DNA of 64,000 nucleotides from Agelaius tricolor (GCA_023055355.1 JALJCS010000001.1:80702881-80766880), one strand, 5' to 3'. Positions 1 to 32,100 are shown, counted from the first letter of the stretch. The notes: generated from the sequence alone by a model not told the origin. Program-made: numbers and translations.

Positions 1-1790
1 GGAAATCTATTTACAAGTTGCCTTCTGCTTTTTGTCCAAGTCTGATAGTGGAGCCTTGGAAAATGTTAAAGATAGAACTCTGAAAATGTTAGGCTTTGTG
101 TTTTCTCAGATCACTGCACCTGCGTAAGCAGTATGATAAATGATATAATTGTTAGATGTGATGATTGTTTAGTACTTAAATATAATTATTACATAATCAT
201 AAGAAGAATCATGAGAAACTATGTTGGAAATTTAAGGGGGCTATGTTTAGCTGAAATCTATGTATACAATAGAACAACATAAGTTTAATAATTACCATGA
301 AAGTTATATAACGATAGAATATAAAAACAGGATCATCTCGAATGTATGGTCGGAGTCAGATTTGAGTTGAATACTCCTGACACCCAGAGCTCAGAAGAAA
401 AGCACCTGCATATAATTGCTTATGTGATTATGTGTTTCTGAACACTAACAAGTCCACATGAAACTGCTCCTTGCAGTAGCCCTCTTGCTACTTTTCACAC
501 CTGGATGAATGCTCCTGTGAACATCATCATCCTCCTGCTTCCCATCTCTCCTTTGTTCTGATACCTGACAAAACTAGAAATAGGCAGAAAACTTCTCCTT
601 GATTCTGGAGGGCAGATGGTCTGATATTGCTGCTTATTGTGCCCACAACACTTCATTTGTGGTCCATGGTCTGAGATCACCCTGCCTTTTGTTCCATCCC
701 CAGACAGTACTCTCTTTTAGACACAAGCTGGCAGATTCAATGCTGTAAATTCAAGTTTCCTCCATCCCTACTCCATAAAAAGGACAGTTTTAAGAGGAAA
801 ATGGGTTAACATTACAAGTGCTCCTTGACAGCTGGGAGCCAGATAAGCAGCATTTGAGGTGTGCTCACATGACATCACATCAAAGCCTCCTAATGCAAAA
901 TCATACAATAATGTTGTCTAATTTAATGCAGTCTAAACTTACAGTCATCTTCAAAGTTTTACTACTTTGATTGAAAACATGACTCAGGATATGCAACACC
1001 ACCTAAATCATAGAAAACTGTGCCACAAACAGTACCAGCTCAGTATATCTATGTACTATGTATTTGTACCTGACCTAACTCAGAAGTTTTATAAACGTGC
1101 AAGAACTGGAAAAGGTGTCCCCAACAGAAAAAAGCACATGCTCTCAGGAAGTAAAATCTGTCACTGCTGGAGTCAATGGGATTATGGCAATTTCCACCAG
1201 CTCAGTAACACGAATAAGTGGTGCTATTATGTCTCTAATTTTAGAATTAGCTTCAATAACATAATGGGAAATAATTTAACTAACTCTCTTCTTTTTCAGG
1301 CACTTTTATTAGCATCCTTGGAATGTGATATTCTCTGGTATTGTTTTTTTTAACCTTAAAATAAACCTGGCTGGAATATTACTGCATATCCAAACAGATG
1401 TGAAATCTGCTGTACCTAGTAAAAACTTTTCTAAGGCCCACAATGCCAACATTTCTTCCATTATTTGTATTATTCTGGAAGCTGCTGGGACACGATGGAA
1501 TCTGCCTAGGACATGCTGACAAACCCCATGTTCCTAGAGGGCAGCAACTTCTGTCATTTCTATGCATTAACACATCAATCAACACTTTGGAAAAGATGTT
1601 TGTAATTACTTGGTAGTTACTCCATGAGCTTATCCAGAAGTTGTTTAGTAAAACAGCAGCTCTTTTCCAACAAATCATAAACATGACTGCAATATGGCAC
1701 ACACAGGAAGGAAACCACCTGACAACCTGGGATCTGTCACTTACACTCCACTGGTAAAATGCAGAAATTCCACCCATCCTCATCACTCAC
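1..1790 (-). other. IAH1: IAH1 intron 4, no recognised content
   Basis: This stretch follows the GTGAGT donor at the end of IAH1 exon 4. I looked on the minus strand for the remaining IAH1 exons, including the Asp-x-x-His block that GDSL esterases carry near the C terminus, and found none. About 100 residues of the protein therefore lie beyond the left edge. The open frames here are short and show no similarity I recognise. The DNA is AT-rich with no clear repeat family. Confidence 0.6.
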
Positions 1791-4592
1791 CTTTGGCAAG
1801 ACATGCCTTTTCCCAAGCTGATTCCTGAAGAGGTGGGGGTGTAATCAAAATAATCTTGTCTGCAGTAATGTCTACTGACTTCAGGTACTGCACCATGCTC
1901 TTCAGGTTGGCAGCGTACTCCTCCAGAGGAACGTGCTGCTTGGGGTTCAGCTCTGTCAGGGGGGGAGCACAGGCATCAGGGGGGCTGAGCTCCCTGCAGG
2001 CTTCCTGCACAGCATTACAGCTCTTTTACACAGCATGGCCATGGACACTCAGATCCAGCATGCAGTTCCCCTCAGTCACGGATCTAGGAGATGTGGTAGG
2101 AAAATTCTGTTCCTCGATACCCAAAGCAGGCAAATCAAGAATTTAAAGACAGCATTTCCAACAGGCAAATAATGCACAGGGAAAAAAACCCCAACAGTTG
2201 GGGTTTTTTAAGATGCTTTTTTCACAACTTTGTATCTTAGTATCAGAAAATATAATCACCTCAAACCTTGCCTGAACCAAAACCTGAGATTTCCAATATT
2301 CTTGGATGCAGAGAAAATTCTGGAAAGTCCCATGGACATACAGTCAGTCCTTCATGCATTGATGGTATCATTTTGATTAGACTCTGCATCCTGCTATGCT
2401 CATCTGAAAGAGAATCCAAATGCTACCTTTCCTCAATTCCTCAGCCCATCTGCTGAGAACTCATCAGTCTCCTTTAAAGACAGAAGAAACAACTGGATGC
2501 CCAACTCCAATCTTAGGCAACTAAATCTTGAGCACCCTAAATTTATTTTTCTTGTATTAAAACTTGGTGATAGGGAGGGAAATGGAAGGCATTGCATGGT
2601 TTAAATACAAATGAAATGACAGGAAACAAACCTCTGTATAAATAGAAAGAGAGTAATCAGTTCCTAGAGAAGTAGCAGGAAAAGTCTATTCTGAAATGTT
2701 CTGCCTATTCTGCTAAACTGTAAAACTGTTTTAAGAGAATAGGTCACAGGAAAAAAAAAAGACAGAAAGCAAGCTACTCTACCTTTCAAAGCACTGTCAT
2801 TAGCTCCAAAGAAAATAGTAACTGCAGCAATACTGTCAGCACCAGTACTTTCAGTGATCAGTCTAGGAAGAATCAACTTAGCCCATCTGGTGTTGTATCC
2901 TGAGATCCCACGGTTCACAACATCACATTTTCTGAAACAGAGACACGTATCAAAAAGAACATCTCTTCTCTGTCCACCAAAACAAAAACTTTGGAAGGTT
3001 TGAACCATTCTGTCAGGCCACCTGCCTCCATCCCTCTCAGGAAAAATGAGATGTCACGTGAGTTTTCAATGTGATCATGCTTTGAAAGTGCAAACACAGG
3101 CTGCACATGTACTGTTTACCTGTTACACCATGGAACCAGGACAACAATCTTGACAACCACTAAGGGATTTTTAATTTCCACTCAAGCTTTGAGTGGAAAC
3201 ACCCAATGAATATTTTCACCAGTTCTGGGCATGCTGCCCAGAAGATAGTTCCACTTCACTAAATAAATAAATGTCAATAAACAAACATGTATTCAGTATT
3301 AACCACTGTTGGTTTGGTTTTCATTTAGAAAAGCTCCATGACTTTCTGCAAGCTAGAACTTCTGAAATTTAAGCTCTTACCTGACCAGTCTCTCAGCAAG
3401 GTATGCCCCCCAGCCATTTTCCTGGAAGGAGTACTGAAAATAAGGAAAATGGTTAGATCCTCACTGGAAGAACTTGTTCCCCAGAGCTTAGCCCCACCAC
3501 TGGCACCTTCCCACCTGCAAAGCTTTTGTGCCGGGCCTCTGGCACTGCTGCTGGTGCATTTCCTCCCTGCCTGCCCTGTCCCTCTGAGGTCAAACACTCC
3601 TGGTTCTACCCAGGCACACTGCTGGCCTCTGAGGCAACACAGGGCTGGTGACTCTGGAGGGATGGACCCTGCGGTCCCTTCAAAACCCAAACTGACTGCT
3701 GTTGGACTGTAGCTTCATTTTGGACAGTGAGGGTTTGCTGTGTTCAGAATATTTTTCTACTTTATTTCTAATCATTCTGAAGAGCATCTCTCAAAAATCC
3801 TTCCTCTTCATGGAGTTCAGTTTAATACCTACCACTTCCAGAAACAGAAAAACGAATTCCTTCTCCTTATTCCCACGGCTGCACCATCCTCTCTGCTACA
3901 ATTCTGCAGCGAGTCAGCTTAGACACCCATCTCCCATTAAAGACAAACCTGGTCTCTGGTTACTTTTTCATCAGACCAGCTCCGTGACCCACCACACAAC
4001 CCATGCAACAGAAGACAGGGACCCAAAATCAACGCCAAGAAGCGGCGGCTGCCTCAGACATGTTCACCAGGTGCAGTCACCTCAATGAGGAGCTGTGTCC
4101 GGCCTGGGCGAGCTAGACACGGGGAGCAGGGAGCTAGACACGAGGAGCAGGGATGCCCCAGGAGCCGGGAGGGCAGGCACAGGCTGCTGCAGGCAGCACG
4201 GGGAGCACGCCGGGCCTCCCGCATGGAAAATGCCGCTGACACCGCAACATCCCAGCTACACCTTCACCTTCGCGCCTCTGTGAGACGGCCCCGAATCTCA
4301 CATTCGCCCCCAGGCGCGAAGGCCCCGGCGGGTCCGGGATTGTAACCGGGGCCCCGAGCGCGCTCCCGGCTGGGCAGCCGGACCGCCCCCTTCCCGCCGC
4401 TCAGACCAACGCCGGCAGGCTGCTGGGCCGCCGGCCTCGGTGCGGGGAGCCGGGCTGGCCTGGGAGCTCCACACGGGAACTGCGGGGCCAGGCCAGGCGG
4501 GCGAGCACTACCTCAGTGATGGAATCTCCGAAGAGCAGGACGCGGGGCCAGCGCAGGAGCCGCCCGCGGGCTCCCGCCTCTGCCAGCGCCAT
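1791..4592 (-). CDS. IAH1: Isoamyl acetate-hydrolyzing esterase 1 homolog, 5' four exons (partial)
   Basis: This is a GDSL/SGNH-family esterase, predicted from its family to hydrolyse small esters; the vertebrate substrate is poorly defined. Coding exons in order are 4512-4592, 3381-3433, 2783-2931 and 1791-1952, giving 148 codons plus one base; the human protein has about 248 residues. Exon 1 carries the nucleophile motif FGDSIT (Ser24). Exon 3 has [11 protein letters not shown] (block II) and FFGANDS (block III Gly-x-Asn-Asp, Gly87-Asp90). Exon 4 has [18 protein letters not shown], nearly identical to mammalian IAH1. The start is the ATG at 4592 inside the CpG island, giving [10 protein letters not shown]. 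Exon 4 ends in phase 1 (AAAG then GTGAGT). The catalytic Asp-His pair and stop lie outside the window. CPSF3 is the upstream neighbour on the same strand. Confidence 0.95.
2183..2209. repeat. Perfect short palindrome in IAH1 intron 3
   Basis: A 13-bp perfect inverted repeat with a single-base spacer reads A6-C4-AAC, A, GTT-G4-T6. It looks like a bacterial intrinsic terminator, but the vertebrate intronic context makes that reading meaningless. It could form a hairpin in RNA from either strand. Confidence 0.8.
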
Positions 4593-4860
4593 GGCCGCGG
4601 CCGGACATCCGCCGGGAGCGGCGGCCTCGCCACTTCCTCTGCAGCGGCAAACGGGGCGGATCGGTGGAAGGCCCCGGTTACAAACCGGGTTCAGGTTCCA
4701 GCCCCACTCAATCTTTTATCGCCCCTTTAAAAGGTTCAGTGGTGCAGGGACGCGGGGAGGGCGCGCCCGGGGCAGCGGCGGACCCACCCCTCACACACCC
4801 CCCGTGCTGGCTGGAAGCGCTCCCGACAGAACGCGCCCAATTTCATGGTCTTAATCTGTT
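4040..4860 (-). promoter_or_regulatory. IAH1: CpG-island promoter of IAH1
   Basis: Base composition switches from AT-rich to strongly GC- and CpG-rich and covers IAH1 exon 1 and its upstream flank. No TATA box sits near the start codon. An ETS-like GGAAGT core (minus strand) lies near 4630-4640, just upstream of the ATG at 4592. The CPSF3 stop codon is about 1.06 kb upstream, so the promoter lies in a short tandem intergenic gap. Edges are estimated by eye. Confidence 0.75.
4673..4689. promoter_or_regulatory. CCCGGTT-aca-AACCGGG inverted repeat near IAH1 TSS
   Basis: Two 7-bp inverted arms are separated by three bases, about 80-95 bp upstream of the IAH1 start codon. The half-site AACCGG resembles the core recognised by Grainyhead/TFCP2-type factors. 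Binding is inferred from the motif only. Confidence 0.4.
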
Positions 4861-5349
4861 TCAAAGAGAGACTTCCTTCTTAAGAAAATACAATGACCTC
4901 ATTTAATTGGCTTCATACTGTTTAGCCTGCTGACGACACAATTTGAAGAGGAAAGTGTCGTTAATTTTGCTAATCGTCTAACACTACTATTACTATGAAG
5001 CTCATCGTTTGACAACAACTGTAGCTACCTCAGGGCATCAACCATGCTGTATTTGGAATTCTGCTCTGTGTCCTGCAGTGTCTGATACCCTGTGTCCCTT
5101 CTACCAGGCTGGGGTGGTCACCGACTTGGGGCACCAAGGCTGTGACAGATCATAAGTGCTCCCTTCTCTTGCAGGTGGTGGAGTTTTAAAGCTCCAACTA
5201 ATCCCACCATGCAAACATGGATTCCATTTTCAGTTGTGTTCAAGACTCTTTTGAGTTCAAGTAGATACAAGCGTGCAGGCCACCACTTCCTCAACAGGAA
5301 CAAAACTGTATATGCAAATTCAATACATACAATTTATCCTCCAACCAGT

Positions 5350-5655
5350 TTTAATATTCAAAAATACAAAACTCCATTTAATCTTTGTAATTCTGTATCA
5401 GGTTGAGAATTATTTCTTTTTTGTGCACGTAAGAGAACATATGCTCACTCTGCCTGATTTAATTGCATCTATATGCACAAATACAGTTGTTATGAGGTTG
5501 CTGATCCACTATGTGAAATAACTCAACACTTTCACATTCAAAGAATTGAAACCTTTGACTTATTCAAGAAAAAAATCTATTTACTTGTAAAAAACCAGCT
5601 CAAATAAACTGAAAATTTAAAAGATTTTTTTAAGCAACCTAAGTATCTACAGCGG
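5350..5655 (-). terminator. CPSF3: CPSF3 3' UTR with candidate ATTAAA poly(A) signals
   Basis: Downstream of the CPSF3 stop at 5656 the minus strand shows no AATAAA over the next 300 bases. The variant ATTAAA occurs at 5458-5463, 5377-5382 and 5350-5355. The sequence is AT-rich with U-rich tracts, as expected for a 3' UTR. Which signal is used cannot be decided from sequence alone. Confidence 0.45.
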
Positions 5656-24630
<18,975 letters not shown>

Positions 24631-26102
24631 CGCACCGCGCTCCTTCCGCCGCCCCGCTGCGCCTGCGCCGCCCCGCGCGACCCGGAACGGCATCGGCGGC
24701 GGCAGCAGCGGGATCGGCAACGGGATCGGCAGCGGGAGCCAGCGGGGCCCGGCGCGCCCAGTGAGCAGCGGCCGCATCGCTCTGTCACTTTTCGGGTTAT
24801 CGGCTGGGGACGGAGGGAGGAACGGGGAGAGAAGCCAAGGCGGGATCCGGTGCTGCCCTGCCCGGCTTCCCGGGCCGCCCCCTGCACCCGCTGGGGCAGG
24901 GATGCTCCGCGGAAAGCCCGGGAGCTGCTGAGGGCCCGTGGATGCACCCGGACCGCCCGGGAGCCGCGGGTGCTGAGGGCCTCGGAGGCCGCTGCGGAGC
25001 GGCAGAGGCGCCTCTGGAACGGCCGCAGGGCTGTGCGGAGCCGCCGGCGCATCCACGCTGGAAACCGGGGCTCGGTGTGTGCTGGACACCGCCCTGCCCC
25101 GCACGCCGCTGGTTGCCCTGGGTGGCTCTCACTTAGTCCGCCAGGCACTCAGTGTTTGCTTAGCGGCGGAACAGCGGCGGCCTAGGGACTGTGACCCACC
25201 ACGGCATCGCGCATCCAGGCTCCGCCTTGTGCTTCTTTCATTATTTTCTGCAGTGTGAGCCGTCTTCCGTAGGTTGTCATCATCCATTGTCCTCTTTCTT
25301 CCGCCTGCTCAAAGTTTCTGAAGTTTTGTAATGACAATAATTCGTCTCTGAAGCTGAGAAATAGGGTTTCAGAGAAACAGAGAGCCAGCGTCCCTGTTGC
25401 TTGACACTGGCCAGCCAAAGTTGAAGTGAAGCAAGGTGTTGGTAGGGCAGGCACATAGGAAATAGGGTTCTGGAATCCTCTCAGAACTCCCAGGAGCTCA
25501 GTTCTAATGCAGTAAATGTACCACGCATTTTACTTAATTCTCAGGAATATGTTAAGTGGTAATGGCTGCTCCTATGAGTATTCCAGTCAGTAGTTCTTCA
25601 GAAATAGGTTGGGGTTGGTTTTTGTGGTTTTTTTGTTGTTGTTAGGGTGGTGTTTATTCGGGTGTTGGGGGGGATAGATTTTGCTTTTTGTTTTGTTTTA
25701 CTGGAAACACTGCCATAGGAGCAGGGAATGTGTTGTGCACACTTCATAGGGCACTTAGATTGTACTCACAAGTAAAAATCACCTAATGTTTAGGTGGGAA
25801 TAAATTTTAAATTTTGCCTTGTTTCTAAATCTATCTATGCATTAGAAACTGACCTTTGCAACATTCTGTAAACCAGGCAGTAGCATTTTTTGGCAATTCA
25901 GAAGAATAGGGAAGTTTTAGCAGAGAGCTTGAGGAACTTTTCCCAGTCATGCATGAAGAGCACCAGAGTAAAATTCCTACCCCCATTCACAGAGTCCTGA
26001 GCAAATTTCCAGTTTTAGTCCACTTTGGACACAGTCACTGGTATTTGCCTGGACCTCCTTCCCTTGATATGACAGGCTTTAATTTTAACTTTTTCTTCTT
26101 AG
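24631..26102 (+). other. ITGB1BP1: ITGB1BP1 5' noncoding exon region and intron 1
   Basis: ITGB1BP1 coding begins in an exon whose acceptor (TTCTTCTTAG) ends at 26102, with 29 noncoding bases before the ATG. A noncoding first exon is therefore expected in the CpG island. The best donor seen is CCCA then GTGAGC at 24760/24761, but this is a guess. A GT-rich low-complexity patch with runs of T and G lies at about 25610-25700. Confidence 0.5.
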
Positions 26103-26131
26103 AAGATCTTCTTTGATCCAATTATGAAAAG

Positions 26132-29100
26132 ATGTTTAGAAAAGGAAAAAAGCGACACAGCAGCAGCAGCTCACAAAGCAGTGAAATCAGCACTAAAAGC
26201 AAGGTAAGCTGGATGTGGTGTTTATTCTCTTTGTGAAGCACTTGGGTTTGTTCCAAGTAAACAGTTCAGTGGTTCACTTACACTGATGGTAGGATGTGAT
26301 TTCCATAAAATGTCATGTTCCACAAAGAGAACTTTCTACTTCCATTCCTCAGATTGTGTTATGAGAGTTAAAAATACCTATCAGTCATAAAGCCCATGTA
26401 TTCTGAGATGAATACTCAGTCACTTCCACACTGAATTGCACAAGCACAAGATTTTCTCACAGCACATAGAAAGGTTTGAAGAAAAAATTACTACATTTGT
26501 TCTAATTTTTTTCTTTAAGGACAGTGCCTGCTGCTAGATACCAAAATGAGTTTATTCTTCAGTACTTCTTGGTTTCTCAGTATCTCTAAAAGTATTCTTA
26601 ATTTTGAATAATGTGTTCATTTTGTCTGATCAGTTTTAGAATGATCACTTGAATATTCTGGATTTTCCAAGGTGCTGTTTCTTTTCCCCTGCACTGCTGT
26701 GTTATTTTAGGTATTGGTGACAAGCATGTAGTTGTCAATTTCTTCATGTAAAATTGCAGTACCAGAAAAAATGGGGCATAACCCTAAGGTTTATTTTTCC
26801 TTTTTCTCTGGAAATAACCTTAAGGTTCATTTTCTTTTCCTCTGTCATTTCCTCCTTCTTTCAAAATATCTGTGGACTTCTCAAAGGTTCCTGATGAACT
26901 TTTATCAGTCCAGTCTGCACTGAGGCAGAAAAATAACTTCAGGAAAGAAACAGGTGGTACTGTTTTTTTCTCCCCATTTTCCAGTGCTGCTGAGTAAATA
27001 GAACATAAACTGTAGGGGTTTAAAAAAAAATACTTGAGGCAGGACATCTACAAGTTAATTGTTAATGCATTCTCAGTAACTTTCTGATGATGCTGATTTT
27101 TTTTCTTAGTCTGTAGATTCCAGTCTTGGGGGACTTTCCAGGTCTAGTACTGTGGCCAGCCTAGATACAGACTCCACAAAAAGTTCAGGTATGTAATCGG
27201 AGCTTGAGCAGGTATGGATGGAGCAGGATTACTGAACATGGAAAAGTATGGTGGTGTTTGCAGGGGTCTTAGGATGAGGGAAGAGATGAGGATCTGACTC
27301 CATGTTTCAGAAGGCTTGATTTATTATTTTATGTTATATATTATATTAAAACTATACTAAAAGAATAGAAAAAAGGATTTCATCACAAGACTAGCTAAGA
27401 ATAGAAAAAGAATGAATAACAAAGGCTTGTGACTGACTGAGACAGTCTGGACAGCTGACTGTGATTGGCCATTAATTAGAAACAACCACATGAGACCAAT
27501 CAAAGCTCCACCTGTTGCATTCCACAGCAGCAGATAACCATTGTTTACATTTTGTTCCTGAAGCCTCTCAGCTTCTCAAGAGAAAAAATCCTAAAGAAGG
27601 GATTTTTCATAAAACATGTCTGTGGCAGAAATGCTTAAGATAGGTATTTTCAGTAATATGAGTGAATCTGTTAGGTAGCTTGGTGACTATTGGAGGCACA
27701 GCCCTAGGCTTCTATTATTTACAATTCTAGGATTGTAAATCTAGGATTGAGTCACTGTTTTCAAAGTAAAGTATCCGAGGATGAAAGCTGTGCTACCAGT
27801 CTGTTACCAGCACAAATCTTGTACAGCTTTTTGGATTGCTGTTTTCTGCTTTCTGAGTTTACATTTGCACCAAAATAATGGAAATAAGATTTGATTTTAT
27901 TTGTTTTTAGTCACCAGTGTATCACTGTTGGACCAAACAATTAATTTGAAACAAATAGACCTCAAAAAGTAGAACCAGCTTTTTAATGTTTTCTGATTCA
28001 AGGTTGTTAACTCCAAATTTGAATTGGCATCAACAGTGCTGTTTATACCAATATCATGTATGCATATAAAACTGTTGCCTTTACCAAGGGTCTGTTCTAA
28101 ATCAATCCAGTACAATTCATTAAAGAGGAGTTAGTATACTGTGATAAGTGTTTGATGAAAGTCTGCAAAATTAGGGGATTTATTATGTTATTATTATTAT
28201 ATTATATTTATTATGCTAATTCCTGTCAACAGCAATTAGAATAGCCTTACAGTTCTGGAAGTCTTCAGAATGGCTTTGTTTTACTTTGTTGCAGGACAAA
28301 GCAATAGTAATTCTGATACATGTGCAGAATTCAGAGTTAAATATGTTGGTGCCATTGAAAAATTGAAATACAATGAGAGCAAAAGTCTTGAAGGGCCACT
28401 GGACTTGATAAATTACATAGATGTTGCACAGGTAAGTGGGTTACAAAAGGCAATACCAACAAAGTCAAAACATCTTAAACTTAGGTGTGGGGTTTTTTTA
28501 TTTATCCCCACATTTTTTATTTATTATATATCCCCCCATTTTTTATTTATTAAAATCTGTAAGTTTTAGACTTACTTGAAGAAAGTGGCATACTTAACTA
28601 TTAACCTATGAATCTCAAAAGCCATCACAGTTCTGTAATTTTAGGTGACTGGAGAAGATGCATCCAGAGAACCATTCTGCAGAAGCAGGCTCAGAGCCAA
28701 GGCCCTTTTCATGAGTCCTTATTGATTAAGTCCCAGCTGAAAGCTGTTACATTGCCTCCAGCACGATTAGGATTAGTATCCAGGAGGGAATATCTCCCCA
28801 GATTCTTTAGTATTGTAAAAGTTTTCCCATAGAGGAGGATGTCAAGTTTCTGCAAGTTTCATCACTCATGAACCTGTGACCAAAGAACCTGAATAATATT
28901 TGGGTCATCCTTGCCAAACTCTGGTTGCTTGTACTTAGTTTTGTACTGAAAGCCATAACTGGTTGTTCTCATTAGGTAGCTGATTATATATATTTAAAAG
29001 CACAGAATGTCTGTTTATTGTGCAGCAACTTGCCATTTCTGAATATTTCCTAAAATTGTTTTTGCAGCCAGACAGTGAAAGTGCTGCCAGTGGAACATGG

Positions 29101-32100
29101 ATCGCCTTTGGTCAGTGCAGCACGATAGGCCATGCATGGTTTTTCAGCCAACCTGATTTGACCACAGAGCCAAATTCTCCCCTGAGATGACAAATTCCTT
29201 TCTGGAACCATGTGATATTTAGAGTAGAATAGACCAGAATGGATAAGAGTGTTCCTGCTGGAAGGGACCCACGGTGACCACCAGTCCAAACTGCCTGACC
29301 ACTTCAGGGCTGACAAAAGTTAAATGTGTTGTAAAGGGCATTGTCTAAGTGCCTCTTAAACACTTGACAGGTTTGGGGCATCAACCACCTTTCTAGGAAG
29401 CCTGTTCAAGTGTCTGGTCACCCTCTCAGTAAAGAAATGCCTCCTAATGTCCAGTCTCCCCTGAATGTATTTCACATAACCTTAAGAGACTGGATGAGCA
29501 CTGGGTAGTCCCACAGAGCAGGATCTGAGCAGGGTTTGTGCTGGTGCTGACCCAGTGGACCCAAGTACACATAAATATGTTTTCTGTTATGTATCTTCCT
29601 TGTTCATGTTCTTCTGTCTGCACTAAAGGATTTTGTTTGTTTCCCTCCAAAGCAAGATGGAAAGTTACCTTTTGTTCCAGGTGAAGAGGAGTTTATTATG
29701 GGAGTTTCCAAGTATGGCATTAAAGTTTCCACATCTGATCAGTATGTAAGTGCTTCACCCAACTTGTCTTTCTGATGAGAGTTGATAAGTGCTTTCATTT
29801 ATTTCTCTGGTAGATGATCTGTGTCACCAAAATGTCATTTCTGGCTTTAAGCAAAAGCAAAACAAACAAGCTCTCCCAGCAGCACTGCTTCATGTCATAT
29901 CTCCACAGGCTGTGTTTTCCTGGATTTATGACAAAAAGCTGTTCCTTTTGAGATAGAGCACCAGACAAAAGGCAAGCAAGTCTTTGGTAACACTTTGGAC
30001 ATCATTATTTCTTGGGGAAAGTAGTGTGACTGTGGTGGCCAAGACCATAGGTTCCTCGGCCCAGGTTAGCAAGGCAGTTCCTCTTGGCATTTCTGTGAAG
30101 AGGGAAAAACAAAGGATGGGGTTTTTCTAAGAATACCCGAGTTGCAAGCTCTTTTAAGTTCCATCCTGCACTCCTAATCCAAGAGTTCACTCCAGCATTA
30201 AAACCTCATGATTCCACTTTATTGATCAAGCCTACTTTTTGTTTGCATCATTTCCTACATGATTTCTACATAGTTTCTTTTCCTTTAGCGCACTTCAAGT
30301 AGCTTCTTTGCTAAAAATAAAAATCCGGTCTCTTCCCCAGGGCCCTCCAGTTGCCTTTGTGTAGCTTTGTGTTGCAGCCATGTGGTTTCCTTCTGGTTGC
30401 CCTCAGAGCCCCAGATGCCATAAATACTTGGCCTTATGAAGCCTTGACCCATCAACAACCCAGCGATGCCTGTTCATGAAAGCCTCAAGTATGAGCATGG
30501 AGAATAGCATTGCTTAATAGTTGAATGCTCTGAAGAGAGCCAAAAAGTTTCCTTTGGTCCCTTCAGAAAATCAAACACTTGTTTCTAGTGCCTGGGAGGA
30601 AGGGTAGTACTTGTTATTCAGACTTTGAATTCTTTTGAATTCTGTTTTTGCTCTCCTAAATTCTTAATTCTCATTAAAAACATAGGTTACACTATTCTTT
30701 GAATTCCTTTGTGCTTTGGTAAAGATCAAATAGCTAATTTAAGACTTTCATCCATCGCTTTTCAAATTGCGAGCTTGCACAAGCAGATAAAGCCTTTTGT
30801 GGTTAAGCTAGCTTGCACTGACAATTTGTTGCGTTGCATTGTTCCTCAAATTCTGGCTTTTTGCATCTGTGTCACTGTAGGCATTTAATTTGTCCTTCAG
30901 TGTGTTAGTTCACCAAATTCTATTCACAGAGTTCCAAGATACTAAAAGGATGGGAAGAAATGAATTTACAAGGAGGCTGTACTCAAAAGAACTCTATCTA
31001 TGTGTATGTAGATTATCACTCTGTGAGTGATAATCTACATACACATTAGTATTGTAGCAAGTGCCAAGCAAGCAACCCTTGAGAGTTACTAGTAATTTGG
31101 TGAGCAGTCTTGGCATCTTTCTTACAGAGATGGGAGGGTGGATGCAGTAAGCTCCAGGCAGGCTCCAGCTGTCCTGAGCATGGTGGGATATTGCTGATGG
31201 TGAGAGCAATGAGCTGAGGAGCTTCAGGATGGAGATGTTTTTCAGCAAGATGACCTTAGGGCTCTGGTGGAGTTCTCTCCTTCCAGGGTTCCAAGGCAGG
31301 CAGCAAGCTCACTGCCCCTTTTTACAGCTTCTATATCAAAGTGGGCATTGCTTTAGACCCTTCAACTGACAGAGACAGCTGTTTGATGCCATGAACACAG
31401 AAACAAAGCTGTCTAGAATTCCTAAGACCCTGGAGATGGTATGACTGGAATAGACCAGATGAGTATGATCAGAGGGCAGGATGGCTGGAGAAGAAAGGCT
31501 TGTGTAGGGTACAGCTGCAGAGACTTTGTACTGAATGTCTTCTACCAATCCCTCTCTGGAACAGCCAAAATCAGAAGTATTGGGACTATGGTGGAAATCC
31601 TGCAGCTCTGATGGAGAGTAGATTTCTCCTAGATGAGCTTAGTGGAAGAGTCAGGACACATCCTGTGGTTTAGGTCACCAATAGCCTGGCTAAGCCACAT
31701 GGCTACTGCCCCCCAAAGCAACTGGCCTTGTCTGTGCTCTTTTCTGGGAACAGTTTCTTGTGTGTATCCTTCCCAAGACTGGACAGGGGAAAAATACTGA
31801 GGAAGTAAGAAGTTGTTTCAAGTTACCTCTGTGCCAGAAGGACAGTGTCCCATCTGTCACAGTGGCTGAGTGAGGAAGTGAATGTGCCCTTTCAGATTAT
31901 GGCCAGGAATGTCTCCATAGAATCATGGGAGGGGCTGAGTTGGAAGGGATCTGAAACATCCTCTAGTTCCACCTCCCCTGCCATGGGCAGGGACACCTCC
32001 CACTACACCAGGTAGCTCAAAGCCCCCTCTAACCTGACCTTGAACACTTGCAGGGATTGGACAGCTACACCTTCTCTGAGCAATGTGTTCCAGTGCCTCA

